A stretch of 64,000 nt of DNA. Origin: Burkholderiaceae bacterium (lineage in GTDB: Bacteria; Pseudomonadota; Gammaproteobacteria; Burkholderiales; Burkholderiaceae). This document shows, piece by piece, positions 1-9,287 of this stretch (the first letter of the stretch is position 1; the number at the start of each line of letters is the position of its first letter). Under the pieces are notes generated by a model that saw only the letters and a program-made list of their open reading frames with translations, was not told where the DNA came from and did not search any database. A program made the translations under genes and the position numbers. The stretch spans positions 51,139-115,138 of the forward strand of contig CANJBQ010000005.1 of the NCBI GenBank assembly GCA_947472645.1, read 5' to 3'.

Positions 1-95
1 AGATGTCATATTTTTCTCCATTAATTTCACTATAACAAGTTTATTTGAAAAAATATTTTTTGAGTAACAAAAATATTTTCCTTTATGATTTGGTA

Positions 96-590
96 ATGCC
101 TAAGATTACTTATCTCATTATCAGTTTTATCTGCTTCTTTTTACTTTGCTTCGCTTTGTTTTTACAGCACGTTGGCTGGCTTGGCGTACATTATCCCCCA
201 TGTCCACTTTGTATATTTCAAAGAATTGGCTTTTTGGGAATTGCACTAAGCTGTTTAGGCGCATATTTAATATCCCCCCTACGTAAATCATTTCATCTTC
301 TTGCTATTATTTTTGCCCTAGCTGGTCTAGCTGTTGCCTTAAGACATTCCTGGGTGATTGCTCATCCAGAAGTAAGTTGTGGCATTGATCCCCTTGAAGT
401 GTTTATCAATCAGTTCTCATTCGTAGAGTCTCTGGCGTTCTTTTTTAAAGCCGATGGCTTTTGTAGTACTCCACTACCACCTGTTTTTTTTCTTTCTGTA
501 CCAAGTTGGTCGCTTTTATTCTTCTGCGTTTTATTTCAGAATTTAACAACGAGTGGCTGGAGTCTTTTTAGATCCAAAGATAATACATGA
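96..590 (+). CDS. dsbB: Disulfide bond formation protein B (DsbB family)
   Basis: Inner-membrane oxidase that reoxidises DsbA and passes electrons to quinone. I chose the ATG at 96; an upstream in-frame TTG at 45 would add 17 residues to what is normally a very short cytoplasmic N-terminus. With this start (164 aa) the first cysteine pair is C36-x-x-C39 in PCPLCIFQR and the second pair is C95 and C123, close to the spacing in E. coli DsbB (41/44 and 104/130). Four hydrophobic segments are visible. The stop overlaps the next start (ATGA), so the two genes are probably co-translated. Family assignment is firm. Confidence 0.93.
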   Translation: MPKITYLIISFICFFLLCFALFLQHVGWLGVHYPPCPLCIFQRIGFLGIALSCLGAYLISPLRKSFHLLAIIFALAGLAVALRHSWVIAHPEVSCGIDPLEVFINQFSFVESLAFFFKADGFCSTPLPPVFFLSVPSWSLLFFCVLFQNLTTSGWSLFRSKDNT

Positions 591-1171
591 TCAATCTTGA
601 TGCTCTTTTAATGAGCACTGGTGTTGTTACTTTAGCGGAAATGGGTGATAAAACACAACTACTCGCTTTCTTACTCGCTGCCAAATTTAAAAAGCCGATT
701 CCTATTATTTTAGGAATCTTCTTTGCAACCATTGTTAATCATGGCCTTGCAGGTTTTTTTGGTGCTTGGATTACCGCCTTGCTAAGTCCTGAAATTCTTC
801 GCTGGGTCTTGGGGGTCTCATTTATTATGATGGCTATTTGGATCTTGATTCCTGATCAATTAGATGAAGAGGAGCAGTTACTCAGTGTAAAGTCTGGTGT
901 ATTTTTTACAACTCTTATTGCTTTTTTTCTAGCGGAAATTGGTGATAAGACGCAAATCGCTACCGTCGCTTTAGCCGCACATTATGCATCCCCGATGACT
1001 GTTGTAATAGGTACCACTATAGGAATGATGTTGGCTGATGTCCCAGCAGTTTTTTTAGGTAATGCTTTTGCTAAAAAATTGCCCTTAAAAATCATTCATG
1101 CTGTAGCTGCAGCTATTTTTGCTCTTATGGGCATTTTCATATTATTAAAAGTTGAGCAGTGGTTTCACTAA
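587..1171 (+). CDS. TMEM165/GDT1 (UPF0016) family cation transporter
   Basis: Six-helix membrane protein made of two homologous halves, each carrying the family signature E-x-G-D-K-T: EMGDKTQ at residues 18-24 and EIGDKTQ at 117-123. Family members exchange Mn2+ or Ca2+ for protons, and bacterial relatives such as MneA export manganese. The exact ion here is inference. The length of 194 aa is normal. The start codon overlaps the dsbB stop by 4 nt. The gene end overlaps the convergent DUF2721 gene by 4 nt. No Mn-sensing riboswitch was seen upstream, since the gene follows dsbB directly. Confidence 0.9.
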   Translation: MINLDALLMSTGVVTLAEMGDKTQLLAFLLAAKFKKPIPIILGIFFATIVNHGLAGFFGAWITALLSPEILRWVLGVSFIMMAIWILIPDQLDEEEQLLSVKSGVFFTTLIAFFLAEIGDKTQIATVALAAHYASPMTVVIGTTIGMMLADVPAVFLGNAFAKKLPLKIIHAVAAAIFALMGIFILLKVEQWFH

Positions 1172-1644
1172 AACTGCATTGATTTTTTAGAGTGTGGCTT
1201 CATTCTCACCGAATAAGAAGCGATAAATACTTCCCATAAAAGGCAAATTAGTGCCAAAATAAAACAGATAATGCCCCCAATAAACGTATAGAGTACATAA
1301 TCGGAAAGGCTCATTTTGCCCATAATTGTTTCAGCAAAAAAAAGCTCTAAGATCGTTAGACCAATTTGTATTGCGCAGAGCACTAAAAGCCCCATTGAAA
1401 CATTCACTAAATTTGCTCGTTGCGATAAATTGAGAAGTTCTTTATCATGCATTTTTTTTAACAATGATTGTTGATCCAGATTCTTTTCAGCAAGAATTTC
1501 ATCCTGTAACGATCTTGACCGGTCAATAACCCGAGCAATTCTTTGTGTGAGCGCCCCAATCATTCCAGCGACAGCAGTGAGTAAGAAAACTGGCGCAACA
1601 GAAAGTTGAATACTCTCACTTAAAAAATTGGGGTTTAATGCCAT
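1168..1644 (-). CDS. DUF2721 family membrane protein
   Basis: 158-aa protein with one hydrophobic segment near the N-terminus, a charged Arg-rich stretch (TQRIARVIDRSRSL), then a pair of hydrophobic helices in the C-terminal half. This arrangement is that of the DUF2721 family, whose function is unknown. I start it at the ATG at 1644 because AGAGGG lies about 9 nt upstream; an ATG at 1677 would add 11 residues with poorer support. Convergent with the TMEM165 gene and overlapping its end by 4 nt. Confidence 0.8.
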   Translation of the reverse strand: MALNPNFLSESIQLSVAPVFLLTAVAGMIGALTQRIARVIDRSRSLQDEILAEKNLDQQSLLKKMHDKELLNLSQRANLVNVSMGLLVLCAIQIGLTILELFFAETIMGKMSLSDYVLYTFIGGIICFILALICLLWEVFIASYSVRMKPHSKKSMQF

Positions 1645-1867
1645 CTTTCGATCCCTCTCAATGTATTGAATGATCATACTCTGATTTGGTTAACCAAACA
1701 GTCATCTACCTGTAAAATCGCTTCAATGTACTTGGTATTAACATTGTTGCCTGGACGTCTGACTCGATTTGGTTTTGCTATTGCCAATAATATTGTTGTA
1801 GATTTAATTCGCTACGATGATTTGTCATATTTATTATTTATTCTCTTAAAGAATCCTACAGGCCTCT

Positions 1868-2704
1868 ATGTTTAAAAACGTCGTGTTTACCATGCTCTTT
1901 TTACCAAGTGTGGCATTTTCTTTTGAGCCCTTTCTGACCGATGACTCAGGTACAGTTGAAAAGGGTAAAAATATGATTGAGCTGTATTATTTCGGTATTC
2001 TTGAGAAAGCAAACCCGAATGGTCCTATTGATGTCAATCTTCCCGGCGAAGAATTTATTGGCTCAGATAGGGCCACCGTTGCTCCACTGAACTACACAAG
2101 GGGCATTACTGAAAACTTAGAAGCTGGTATAGGGCTTAGCTACTACGGTCTACCTACGGGTAACTTCTCGCCCTTTGCCAACTATGTCTTAAGTGCAAAA
2201 TATCGCTTTTATGGTGACCCTGATAATGGTCTGAGCTTTGCGGTAAAGCCAAGTTTTACCCTTGGTCACTCTTCTGCTCAACAAGAGGCTGGTCTCGGTA
2301 TGGCTCTACCTGGCTTTGGAATTAATACAATAGGTACCTACGCTCAAAAAAACCATGCTGTTTTTTTTAATATCGCGTATCAACATCAACCTTACAATAC
2401 GAATTATTTAGTTGGTGGGGGATCTCAAAATCTTCGCACCGACTTATATCAAATATCGGTTGCTCCTCTTTGGAAAATATTACCTAAGTTTCATATAGGA
2501 GTTGACTTAGGAATTGTTTCAAACATTATTTTAGGAGCGCAAAATGATCATAACTACTTTATTATGCCGGCCCTGATTTACACGCCAATTTCAGCTCTGG
2601 ATATTGGCGTGTCTTATTTGAGGGTCAGTGCATCTTATGGTGATGAACTACGTAATGGTCCTTTTACCTCTACGCTAAAGGCTGGCATTACCTTTCGTTT
2701 TTGA
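1868..2704 (+). CDS. Secreted outer-membrane beta-barrel-like protein
   Basis: 278 aa with a signal peptide of about 18 residues (cleavage after VAFS). The mature part is rich in alternating polar/aromatic strands and ends in Phe (TFRF), the usual C-terminal signature of outer-membrane barrels. The start of the mature chain (FEPFLTDDSGTVEKG) resembles the transporter-like MetA/phenol-degradation OMP group, which I cannot confirm without a search. The layout is similar to the 260-aa protein at 25717-26499. Substrate unknown. Convergent with the next gene with only one base between stops. Confidence 0.6.
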   Translation: MFKNVVFTMLFLPSVAFSFEPFLTDDSGTVEKGKNMIELYYFGILEKANPNGPIDVNLPGEEFIGSDRATVAPLNYTRGITENLEAGIGLSYYGLPTGNFSPFANYVLSAKYRFYGDPDNGLSFAVKPSFTLGHSSAQQEAGLGMALPGFGINTIGTYAQKNHAVFFNIAYQHQPYNTNYLVGGGSQNLRTDLYQISVAPLWKILPKFHIGVDLGIVSNIILGAQNDHNYFIMPALIYTPISALDIGVSYLRVSASYGDELRNGPFTSTLKAGITFRF

Positions 2705-2705
2705 A

Positions 2706-3047
2706 TTAAGGGTGATAGTTGCCCTGAAAACAATGTCGCATTTCATGGCCTAAAGTATGCATATTCAAATTCCTTGCAGTTAGGATGAGGCATCGATTAC
2801 CTCGAGGACCATTGTCCCAAAAAGAGCAAGCCGTTACGGGATAACCAAATCCACCTAATTTACGTTTTTGGCTTTCTTTCTCACACTCTTTTTGTATATT
2901 TGAAACAGGCCTCCAAGTGACATTTGTTTGCTTTTCCATATTATCTTTTGCAGAAAACATACTATAGGGGTTATCTTTAAAATTATCTTTGGATAATGCG
3001 GATTGGGAAATAAAACCGATGAGTAATAACGTTAGAATTTTTGCCAT
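2706..3047 (-). CDS. Small secreted protein with an HExxH motif
   Basis: 113 aa with a signal peptide (about 19 residues, ending SALS). The mature protein has four cysteines and, near its C-terminus, TLGHEMRHCFQG, which contains H-E-x-x-H, the zinc ligands plus catalytic Glu of metallopeptidases, followed by Cys-Phe-Gln-Gly. It is very short for a peptidase and the motif sits only about 12 residues from the end, so a third ligand is not obvious. I do not recognise a named family; a minimal secreted metal-binding or protease-like protein is the best description. Confidence 0.6.
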   Translation of the reverse strand: MAKILTLLLIGFISQSALSKDNFKDNPYSMFSAKDNMEKQTNVTWRPVSNIQKECEKESQKRKLGGFGYPVTACSFWDNGPRGNRCLILTARNLNMHTLGHEMRHCFQGNYHP

Positions 3048-3143
3048 TTTTATGTACTTTTAAGTTAATCATTTATCCATTTTTGATATTAATACAACAA
3101 GCGGATAAATGTCACACTATTACGTCTTAAAGATTGAAAGGTC

Positions 3144-3149
3144 TATAAT
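3144..3149 (+). promoter_or_regulatory. Candidate -10 element upstream of prfC
   Basis: A perfect TATAAT lies 58 nt before the prfC ATG. No good -35 hexamer is visible 16-18 nt upstream, so this is a weak call resting on the -10 match and the position. Confidence 0.3.
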
Positions 3150-3206
3150 CTCACTTTAAAGTTTGCTAGTAAGTTTTGTCTTAAATTTCTAGCATGTTGA
3201 ATAAAT

Positions 3207-4838
3207 ATGACCAACGCACCTCCAACCCAAACCATTGCTAAAGAAGTTTCTCGAAGGAGAAGTTTCGCTATTATTTCGCACCCAGATGCTGGGAAAACCA
3301 CTTTAACCGAAAAGTTATTACTCTATGCTGGAGCAATTCAAATAGCAGGAAGCGTAAAAGCGAGAAAAGCCTCAAGACATGCCACATCTGATTGGATGGA
3401 AATTGAGAAGCAACGCGGCATTTCTGTTGCTAGTTCTGTGATGCAAATGGAGTATCGCGACTGTATTATTAATCTTCTTGATACGCCTGGTCACCAAGAC
3501 TTTTCTGAAGATACCTATCGTGTTCTCACCGCCGTTGATTCTGCACTGATGGTGATTGATGCGGCAAATGGAGTTGAGGCTCAAACGCGGCGTTTAATTG
3601 AAGTATGCCGAGCTAGAAATACCCCTCTGATTACCTTTATTAATAAGTTAGACCGCGAAGTAAAACGCCCCCTTGATCTTATGGATGAGATTGAAGAGGC
3701 TTTAGGCATGTCTGTTGTGCCAATGACCTGGCCAGTTGGAATGGGTAAGTCATTTGCAGGCGTAATCGATATTAGTCAAAAAGTAATGCGGATGTTTAAA
3801 GCCGGAGAAGACCGCGTTGATATCCACCAAGATCATAGAATTGATATTCATGATCCCGACCTTACTCAGCAATTAGGAGATGCGTTGGCAACTGCTCTTT
3901 CAGAGGTTGAGCTAGTCGAAGGTGCAATGCCTAGTTTTAATTTAGAGGCTTTTTTGGCGGGGAAACAGTCGCCGGTATTTTTTGGATCTGCAATTAATAA
4001 TTTTGGTGTCCAAGAAATCTTAAATACATTGGTTGAACTCGCCCCAGCACCGAAATCGAGGCCAACGTTACAGCGCGAAGTTCTTCCTTCTGAACAAAAT
4101 TTTTCGGGGGTGGTTTTTAAAATACAAGCCAATATGGATCCTGCCCATCGAGATCGTGTTGCTTTCTTAAGAATTTGCTCTGGCTATTTTGAAAGAGGTA
4201 TGCGATTAAAAATCTCTCGTAATGGTAAAGAAATTCGGACCAACAATGCACTCTCTTTTTTATCTCAGCGTAGAGATATTCTAGATGAGGCATTTCCTGG
4301 GGATATTATTGGCATCCCTAACCACGGCCTACTTCAACTCGGCGATACACTGACTGAAGGAGAAAAGCTGCAATTTACGGGACTGCCTTTTTTTGCTCCT
4401 GAAATTTTTAAACTCGTCGAAACAGCAGATCCCCTTCGAACAAAACAACTTAGAGAAGGATTAATGCAGCTCGGCGAAGAAGGAGCGATTCAAGTATTTA
4501 AGCCTCTTGTGGGAACTCAAATGTTATTGGGTGCCTTTGGTCAGCTTCAGTTTGAAGTTGTAGCTCATCGTCTTAAAAGTGAATATAACGCTGAAGTACG
4601 CTTGCTGCCTGCTCGGTATACGCTCTCGAGATGGGTAAGTTCAAAAGACCCCGTGAAACTGAAAAAATTTATTCAAGAAAACTCTCATCGGATGAGTGAT
4701 GATGTAGTAGGGGCTCCCGTATTCTTGGCAGCTCACCGCTCGGAGTTAGAGGTAGCTCAGCAAATGTGGAAAGATATTGAGTTTCATGCTTTACGTGAAC
4801 ACGCAGGTTTAGTGTTTCAAAAAGATCTCATCAACTAA
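3207..4838 (+). CDS. prfC: Peptide chain release factor 3 (RF3 GTPase)
   Basis: Translational GTPase that removes RF1/RF2 from the ribosome after peptide release. The 543 aa match the usual length. GTPase motifs are in order: P-loop HPDAGKTT (residues 25-32), switch I RGISVASSV (70-78), DTPGH (92-96) and NKLD (146-149). EF-G-like domain II and the RF3-specific C-terminal region follow. The gene stands alone with a -10 element upstream and ends 2 nt before the convergent Bug gene. Confidence 0.97.
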   Translation: MTNAPPTQTIAKEVSRRRSFAIISHPDAGKTTLTEKLLLYAGAIQIAGSVKARKASRHATSDWMEIEKQRGISVASSVMQMEYRDCIINLLDTPGHQDFSEDTYRVLTAVDSALMVIDAANGVEAQTRRLIEVCRARNTPLITFINKLDREVKRPLDLMDEIEEALGMSVVPMTWPVGMGKSFAGVIDISQKVMRMFKAGEDRVDIHQDHRIDIHDPDLTQQLGDALATALSEVELVEGAMPSFNLEAFLAGKQSPVFFGSAINNFGVQEILNTLVELAPAPKSRPTLQREVLPSEQNFSGVVFKIQANMDPAHRDRVAFLRICSGYFERGMRLKISRNGKEIRTNNALSFLSQRRDILDEAFPGDIIGIPNHGLLQLGDTLTEGEKLQFTGLPFFAPEIFKLVETADPLRTKQLREGLMQLGEEGAIQVFKPLVGTQMLLGAFGQLQFEVVAHRLKSEYNAEVRLLPARYTLSRWVSSKDPVKLKKFIQENSHRMSDDVVGAPVFLAAHRSELEVAQQMWKDIEFHALREHAGLVFQKDLIN

Positions 4839-4840
4839 AC

Positions 4841-5827
4841 CTATTGTGGTTCGATTTTAGCTGTTTTAACCACCACACTCCACTTTAATGACTCGGACTT
4901 AATTAGCTCTGCAAAATCCTCCGGTGTTCCACCCCCAACTTCATTGCCTTGCTCCAAAATAAAATCTTTCATTTTAGGGTCTTTCAAAATTTGATTTACT
5001 GCCATATTAAGCTTATCAATAATTGCTTTAGGTGTTCCTTTGGGCGCAATTAAACCTTGCCAATTATTCACCACAAGCTGTGGATATCCCAGCTCAGTAA
5101 AGCTTGGTAAATCTTTTAACAAGGGCGATCTAGTTTTACTGGTTATGGCTAGAGGACGAAGCTTTCCACCTTTGATACTAGGCATGGCAGAATACATTTG
5201 ATCAAACATCATACTCACGTTATTACCCATTAAATCCGTTAAGCCTGCTGCCCCACTTTTATAGGGCACATGAATCATATCGATGACAGCACTTTGCTTA
5301 AATAGCTCTGCAGATAATTGATGACTTCCACCAATCCCTCCAGATGCAAATGTTAATTGTCCCGGTTTGGCTTTAGCATCTTTTACAACATCACTAACGG
5401 ATTGATAATTTGAGGTGGTGTTAACAACTAACACTAATGGCCCTCTCTCTATCAAAATAATAGGCAGCAGATCCATTTGGGGATCATAACGTAGGGTTTT
5501 AAAGAGTGTCTTATTCACGGCTAAAGGGGCAAAATTACCCATGCCGATGGTATATCCGTCCGGTGGAGCTTTAGCAATAAACTCTGTTCCAATATTTCCG
5601 CCAGCGCCCGCTTTGTTTTCTATAATGACAGGAGTTTTTAATAGCTGACTGAGTTGTTGTCCAATTTGCCTACTTCTTGAATCTGCACCACCTCCTGCAG
5701 CATATGGCACGATGAAGCTGATTGGCTTATTTGGGTAGTCGGCTTGCGAAAAAGTAGGCTTACTAACAATCAGAAGCAATAGAATGAGTATGCTGATAAT
5801 TTGGCTTGAGCTTAAATGGCATTTCAT
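4841..5827 (-). CDS. Bug/TctC family periplasmic solute-binding protein
   Basis: 328 aa, signal peptide followed by the Bug opening YPNKPISFIVPYAAGGGADS, then IIENKAGAGGNIGTEF and the DGYTIGMG block, all typical of tripartite tricarboxylate transporter (TTT) receptors. These capture carboxylates or related organic solutes in the periplasm; the ligand cannot be read from sequence. CAGGAG precedes the ATG at good spacing. It is divergent from the next Bug gene across 57 bp, so the two may share a control region. No TctA/TctB membrane subunits are in the window. Confidence 0.93.
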   Translation of the reverse strand: MKCHLSSSQIISILILLLLIVSKPTFSQADYPNKPISFIVPYAAGGGADSRSRQIGQQLSQLLKTPVIIENKAGAGGNIGTEFIAKAPPDGYTIGMGNFAPLAVNKTLFKTLRYDPQMDLLPIILIERGPLVLVVNTTSNYQSVSDVVKDAKAKPGQLTFASGGIGGSHQLSAELFKQSAVIDMIHVPYKSGAAGLTDLMGNNVSMMFDQMYSAMPSIKGGKLRPLAITSKTRSPLLKDLPSFTELGYPQLVVNNWQGLIAPKGTPKAIIDKLNMAVNQILKDPKMKDFILEQGNEVGGGTPEDFAELIKSESLKWSVVVKTAKIEPQ

Positions 5828-5884
5828 ATTTTACTCCTGTTAAGATGATTATTATCTTAGATTATTTTGATCAAAAAGGGCTTT

Positions 5885-6856
5885 ATGCACTTCATTAAAC
5901 ATCTTGTATCTTGTATTGCGTTGGGGTTTTTATTTTTGGCAATACCCACTTTAGCTGCGGATTACCCCAATAAGCCTGTCACCATTTTAGCGCCTGTTGC
6001 TCCAGGTGGTGGCCTTGATTTAATTGCTCGAACAGTTGCTGATCGACTTACAAAGTCTCTTGGTCAAAGCTTTATCGTTGACAATCAAAGTGGTGGTGGT
6101 GGATCCATTGCTGCTCAAAAGGCAGCTCGCGCCAATCCCGATGGCTATACTCTGATGATTGCTTATGTGGGTACTCATGGCACAAATCCTGCCGTTAGAA
6201 AACTCCCTTATGATGCCGTCAAAGACTTTAGTCCAATTGCGATGGTTGGAGGAACCCCTAATGTTTTATGTATTTATGCAGGGGTGCAAGTCAGTACGAT
6301 AAAAGAGTTTGTTACATACGCGAAAGAACATGCTTCAAAAATGAATTATGGCTCCGCAGGTCAAGGCACCTTAACCCATTTAGCGATGGAGCAATTAAAA
6401 ATGCAGGCTGGTTTTGAGAGCACTCATGTTCCCTACCGTGGCATCGGTCCCGCATTTACTGACATTATTGGTGGTCAAACCTTATCAATGATGCCTGGAC
6501 TTGCCGCAGCCCTACCTCATATTAAAACGGGGAAAATTCGTCCTATTGCGATTACTGGTACAAAAAGACATCCCTTGTTACCCGACGTACCCACTTTTAA
6601 AGAGTTAGGATTTGATGGTTTTGAAGGTGTTCAGTGGTATGGAGTAGCGGGTCCAGCCAACCTTCCAAGCTCAATTATTAATTTATTAAATTCTGAAATC
6701 AACAAGGCGATCCAAAGTCCCGAATTAAAAGAACGTTTATCATCAGAAGCTATTCAACCTATGCCGATGAGCCCAGAGCAATTTGGACAATACATTAAAG
6801 ATGATATTGTCCGATGGAGCAAAATCGCTAAGGACCGTAATATTCAACTCGACTAA
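5885..6856 (+). CDS. Bug/TctC family periplasmic solute-binding protein
   Basis: I start at the ATG at 5885, which has AAGGG upstream; the longer frame begins at a TTG six codons earlier. The 323-aa product has a signal peptide ending near LAAD, then YPNKPVTILAPVAPGGGLDL, the receptor ligand loop. It is followed 8 nt later by a MmgE/PrpD gene in the same direction, almost certainly one operon, which suggests the receptor feeds a carboxylate to that enzyme's pathway. Ligand unknown. Confidence 0.93.
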   Translation: MHFIKHLVSCIALGFLFLAIPTLAADYPNKPVTILAPVAPGGGLDLIARTVADRLTKSLGQSFIVDNQSGGGGSIAAQKAARANPDGYTLMIAYVGTHGTNPAVRKLPYDAVKDFSPIAMVGGTPNVLCIYAGVQVSTIKEFVTYAKEHASKMNYGSAGQGTLTHLAMEQLKMQAGFESTHVPYRGIGPAFTDIIGGQTLSMMPGLAAALPHIKTGKIRPIAITGTKRHPLLPDVPTFKELGFDGFEGVQWYGVAGPANLPSSIINLLNSEINKAIQSPELKERLSSEAIQPMPMSPEQFGQYIKDDIVRWSKIAKDRNIQLD

Positions 6857-6864
6857 ATCTAACT

Positions 6865-8238
6865 ATGGCCATCAATACCCAAGTAACTGCAGACCAAAAC
6901 GCGCCTCCAATTACACAAATCCTTGCAAAATTCATTAGCTCTCACCCTTCTAAAGGATGGAGTGATTCCGTAGATCATGAGGCACATCGTACTTTTATGA
7001 ATTGGTTAGGTTGTGCGGTTGGTGCAGCAAATCATGAAAGTGTTCTAGCAAGTTTAGGCGCCGTTCAAGAATTTAACCCCGCGCCCCAGGCAAGTATCTT
7101 GGGGCGTCATGAAAAAGTAGATATGGCCAATGCCGCATTAATTAATGGCATAAGCTCACACACCTTTGATTATGATGATACCCATTTAAAAACGGTGATT
7201 CATCCGGCGGGACCTGTTGCCTCTGCACTCGTTGCATTAGCTGAGCAGAAGGGGTCCTCTGGGAGAGAGTTAATTGATGCGCTCGTGATTGGAATTGATG
7301 TTGCCTGTCGCATTGGTAACGCAATGTATCCCAATCATTACGATCGGGGCTGGCATATTACTGGCTCGACTGGAACCGTCGGTGCCGCGGCAGCGTGCGC
7401 TAGACTACTCCATCTTTCAGAGGCTCAAACGGCAATGGCTATAGGGATAGCAGCTTCTCAACCAGTAGGATTTCGGGAGCAGTTTGGCACAATGACCAAG
7501 CCCTTTCATCCTGGCGGAGCCGCTAAAGCTGGTCTGACCTCAGCACTATTAGCGAAACACGGATTCACTGCAAGTCCCAGAGCGCTCGAAGCTCCTAGAG
7601 GCATGATTCAATCCATCTCAACTAAATATGATTGGAATGAAATTACTGAAGAGCTTGGCCAACGGTTTGAAATCTCTCTAAACACCTATAAACCATTTGC
7701 CTGCGGTATTGTGATTCATCCAAGTATTGATGCTTGTTCACAGCTTCGTGAACAAGGCGTTACCGCAGATAATTTAGATCGTCTCGAATTGAAAGTTCAT
7801 CACTTGGTACTTGAGTTAACCGGTAAGAAAACTCCAAAAGATGGTCTAGAAGGTAAATTTAGTGTTTATCATGGGTGTGCTTGTGGCATCTTTTATGGAC
7901 AAGCCTCTGAAGAGCAATATCAAGATGCTGTTGTTCAAAGTCCTGAAATGGTTGCGCTACGCGCCAAAGTTCAAGCTACAGTAGATAACTCAATCGATGA
8001 GGCCTCTGTTGATGTAACGGCTTACCTGAAAGATGGTCGTAAGATTCATCTCTTTGTGGAGCATGCAATTGGCTCATTAAAAAACCCGATGACGGATGAT
8101 CAACTGAATCAGAAATTTACGAATCTTAGCGTCCCAGTCATTGGGGTGAAAGAAACGGCATCCCTTCTTGCTGCATGTTGGGATTTAAAAAGTCTGCAGA
8201 ATTTGCAAGGTTTGCTTGGACACTCAAAACCTGTATAA
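6865..8238 (+). CDS. MmgE/PrpD family protein
   Basis: 457 aa, full-length for the family that includes 2-methylcitrate dehydratase PrpD, cis-aconitate decarboxylase and iminodisuccinate epimerase. Recognisable blocks: FMNWLGCAVGAANHES near residues 46-61, HTFDYDDTHLKTVIHPAGPV (about 98-117), GWHITGSTGTVGAAAA and the TKPFHPGGAAKAG block. The reaction cannot be assigned from family membership. Genetic coupling to the upstream Bug receptor (8-nt gap) suggests action on an imported carboxylic acid. A strong hairpin follows the stop. Confidence 0.9.
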   Translation: MAINTQVTADQNAPPITQILAKFISSHPSKGWSDSVDHEAHRTFMNWLGCAVGAANHESVLASLGAVQEFNPAPQASILGRHEKVDMANAALINGISSHTFDYDDTHLKTVIHPAGPVASALVALAEQKGSSGRELIDALVIGIDVACRIGNAMYPNHYDRGWHITGSTGTVGAAAACARLLHLSEAQTAMAIGIAASQPVGFREQFGTMTKPFHPGGAAKAGLTSALLAKHGFTASPRALEAPRGMIQSISTKYDWNEITEELGQRFEISLNTYKPFACGIVIHPSIDACSQLREQGVTADNLDRLELKVHHLVLELTGKKTPKDGLEGKFSVYHGCACGIFYGQASEEQYQDAVVQSPEMVALRAKVQATVDNSIDEASVDVTAYLKDGRKIHLFVEHAIGSLKNPMTDDQLNQKFTNLSVPVIGVKETASLLAACWDLKSLQNLQGLLGHSKPV

Positions 8239-8264
8239 AGGAGGAGGATATTAATCCTCCTTTT
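8239..8264. terminator. Bidirectional hairpin terminator between convergent operons
   Basis: Inverted repeat AGGAGGAT / ATCCTCCT (8 bp, 4-nt loop) extended by G-U and A-T pairs and followed by a short T run. It begins at the MmgE/PrpD stop and lies 19 bp from the end of the convergent Bug gene, so it can serve both. Confidence 0.7.
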
Positions 8265-8282
8265 ACTTGGCGAAGTTACAAC

Positions 8283-9269
8283 TTAATTACCCTTTAGGTT
8301 TGCTGCCTTGGTAATACGATAAGAAACGACCATCTCATCACGAATGAATTTATTAAATCCATCGGGTGACATGATAAATGGCTCAGCACCCAATTTAGCA
8401 AATCGCTCTTTGACTTCTTTGTTTTCAAGTGCCTTTGTTACTTCATCATTCATTTTTTTAATGACTGGAGCAGGAACTCCTGCTGGCGCCAGTAATCCGA
8501 CCCATAAGACATAGTCTGAGTCAGGAATCCCTGCTTCTAGAGTTGTGGGAACATTTGGTAGGAGTGACGTTCTTTTTGAAGTGCTAATCGCTAAAGCTTT
8601 TAATTTTCCACTTTGGACTAAAGACAAAGCTGAACCCAGCGGTGAGAAAAACCAATCAATCCGACCACCAATAACTTCTGAATTAGCCTCAGGAGTTCCC
8701 TTATAAGGTACATGAGTCGCCTTAATATTGGCCGCTAAATTAAATTTTTCTGCATTTAAGTGTGTGGCGCTTCCGACGCCCGCTGATCCAAAATTTAATT
8801 CGCCAGGCTTTGCCTTTGATGCCGCCACAAGATCTGCGAGTGTTTTCCAAGGCTTCGCCGGGGATACGACCAGCACATTTGGCGTTGCGCCCAAAGTAGC
8901 GACACCTGTTAAATCTTTTAATGTGTCATAAGACAGGTTACTGTAAATAAATGGGTTCAGAGTATGTCCAGAAGAATGGACTAAAAATGTATAGCCATCC
9001 GCCTCTGCTTTAGCCACTTGTCCAGCGGCAATCGTTCCGCCAGCGCCGGGTTTATTTTCAATAATGATAGGCTGACCAAGGTTTGTTGACATGACGTCAG
9101 CAACTGCTCTAGCAATAATATCTGTGGCACTTCCCGCAGTAAAAGCAACAACAAAATGTATCGGCTTAGTCGGATAAGCTTGTCCAAACGTATTAAAACC
9201 CAGCGTCATTAGAGTAAGTGCCGCCACAAGTTTGATCATATTCAATACTTTATTATTTTTAAGGTTCAT
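8283..9269 (-). CDS. Bug/TctC family periplasmic solute-binding protein
   Basis: 328 aa; signal peptide, then YPTKPIHFVVAFTAGSATDI and IIENKPGAGGTIAAGQ, both Bug hallmarks. The start at 9269 has AGAGAG upstream; an internal ATG at 9239 is possible. It is the last gene of a tight minus-strand run (two dehydrogenases, an amidohydrolase, then this receptor, with gaps of 39, 0 and 18 nt), so the receptor probably imports the substrate of that pathway or a precursor. Confidence 0.93.
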   Translation of the reverse strand: MNLKNNKVLNMIKLVAALTLMTLGFNTFGQAYPTKPIHFVVAFTAGSATDIIARAVADVMSTNLGQPIIIENKPGAGGTIAAGQVAKAEADGYTFLVHSSGHTLNPFIYSNLSYDTLKDLTGVATLGATPNVLVVSPAKPWKTLADLVAASKAKPGELNFGSAGVGSATHLNAEKFNLAANIKATHVPYKGTPEANSEVIGGRIDWFFSPLGSALSLVQSGKLKALAISTSKRTSLLPNVPTTLEAGIPDSDYVLWVGLLAPAGVPAPVIKKMNDEVTKALENKEVKERFAKLGAEPFIMSPDGFNKFIRDEMVVSYRITKAANLKGN

Positions 9270-9287
9270 GCTTGTCTCTCTTTTTAG

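Noticed and set aside
1666..1875. 69-aa open frame on the plus strand
   Set aside because: It lies over the start of DUF2721 and a promoter-like gap, has no ribosome binding site and looks random.
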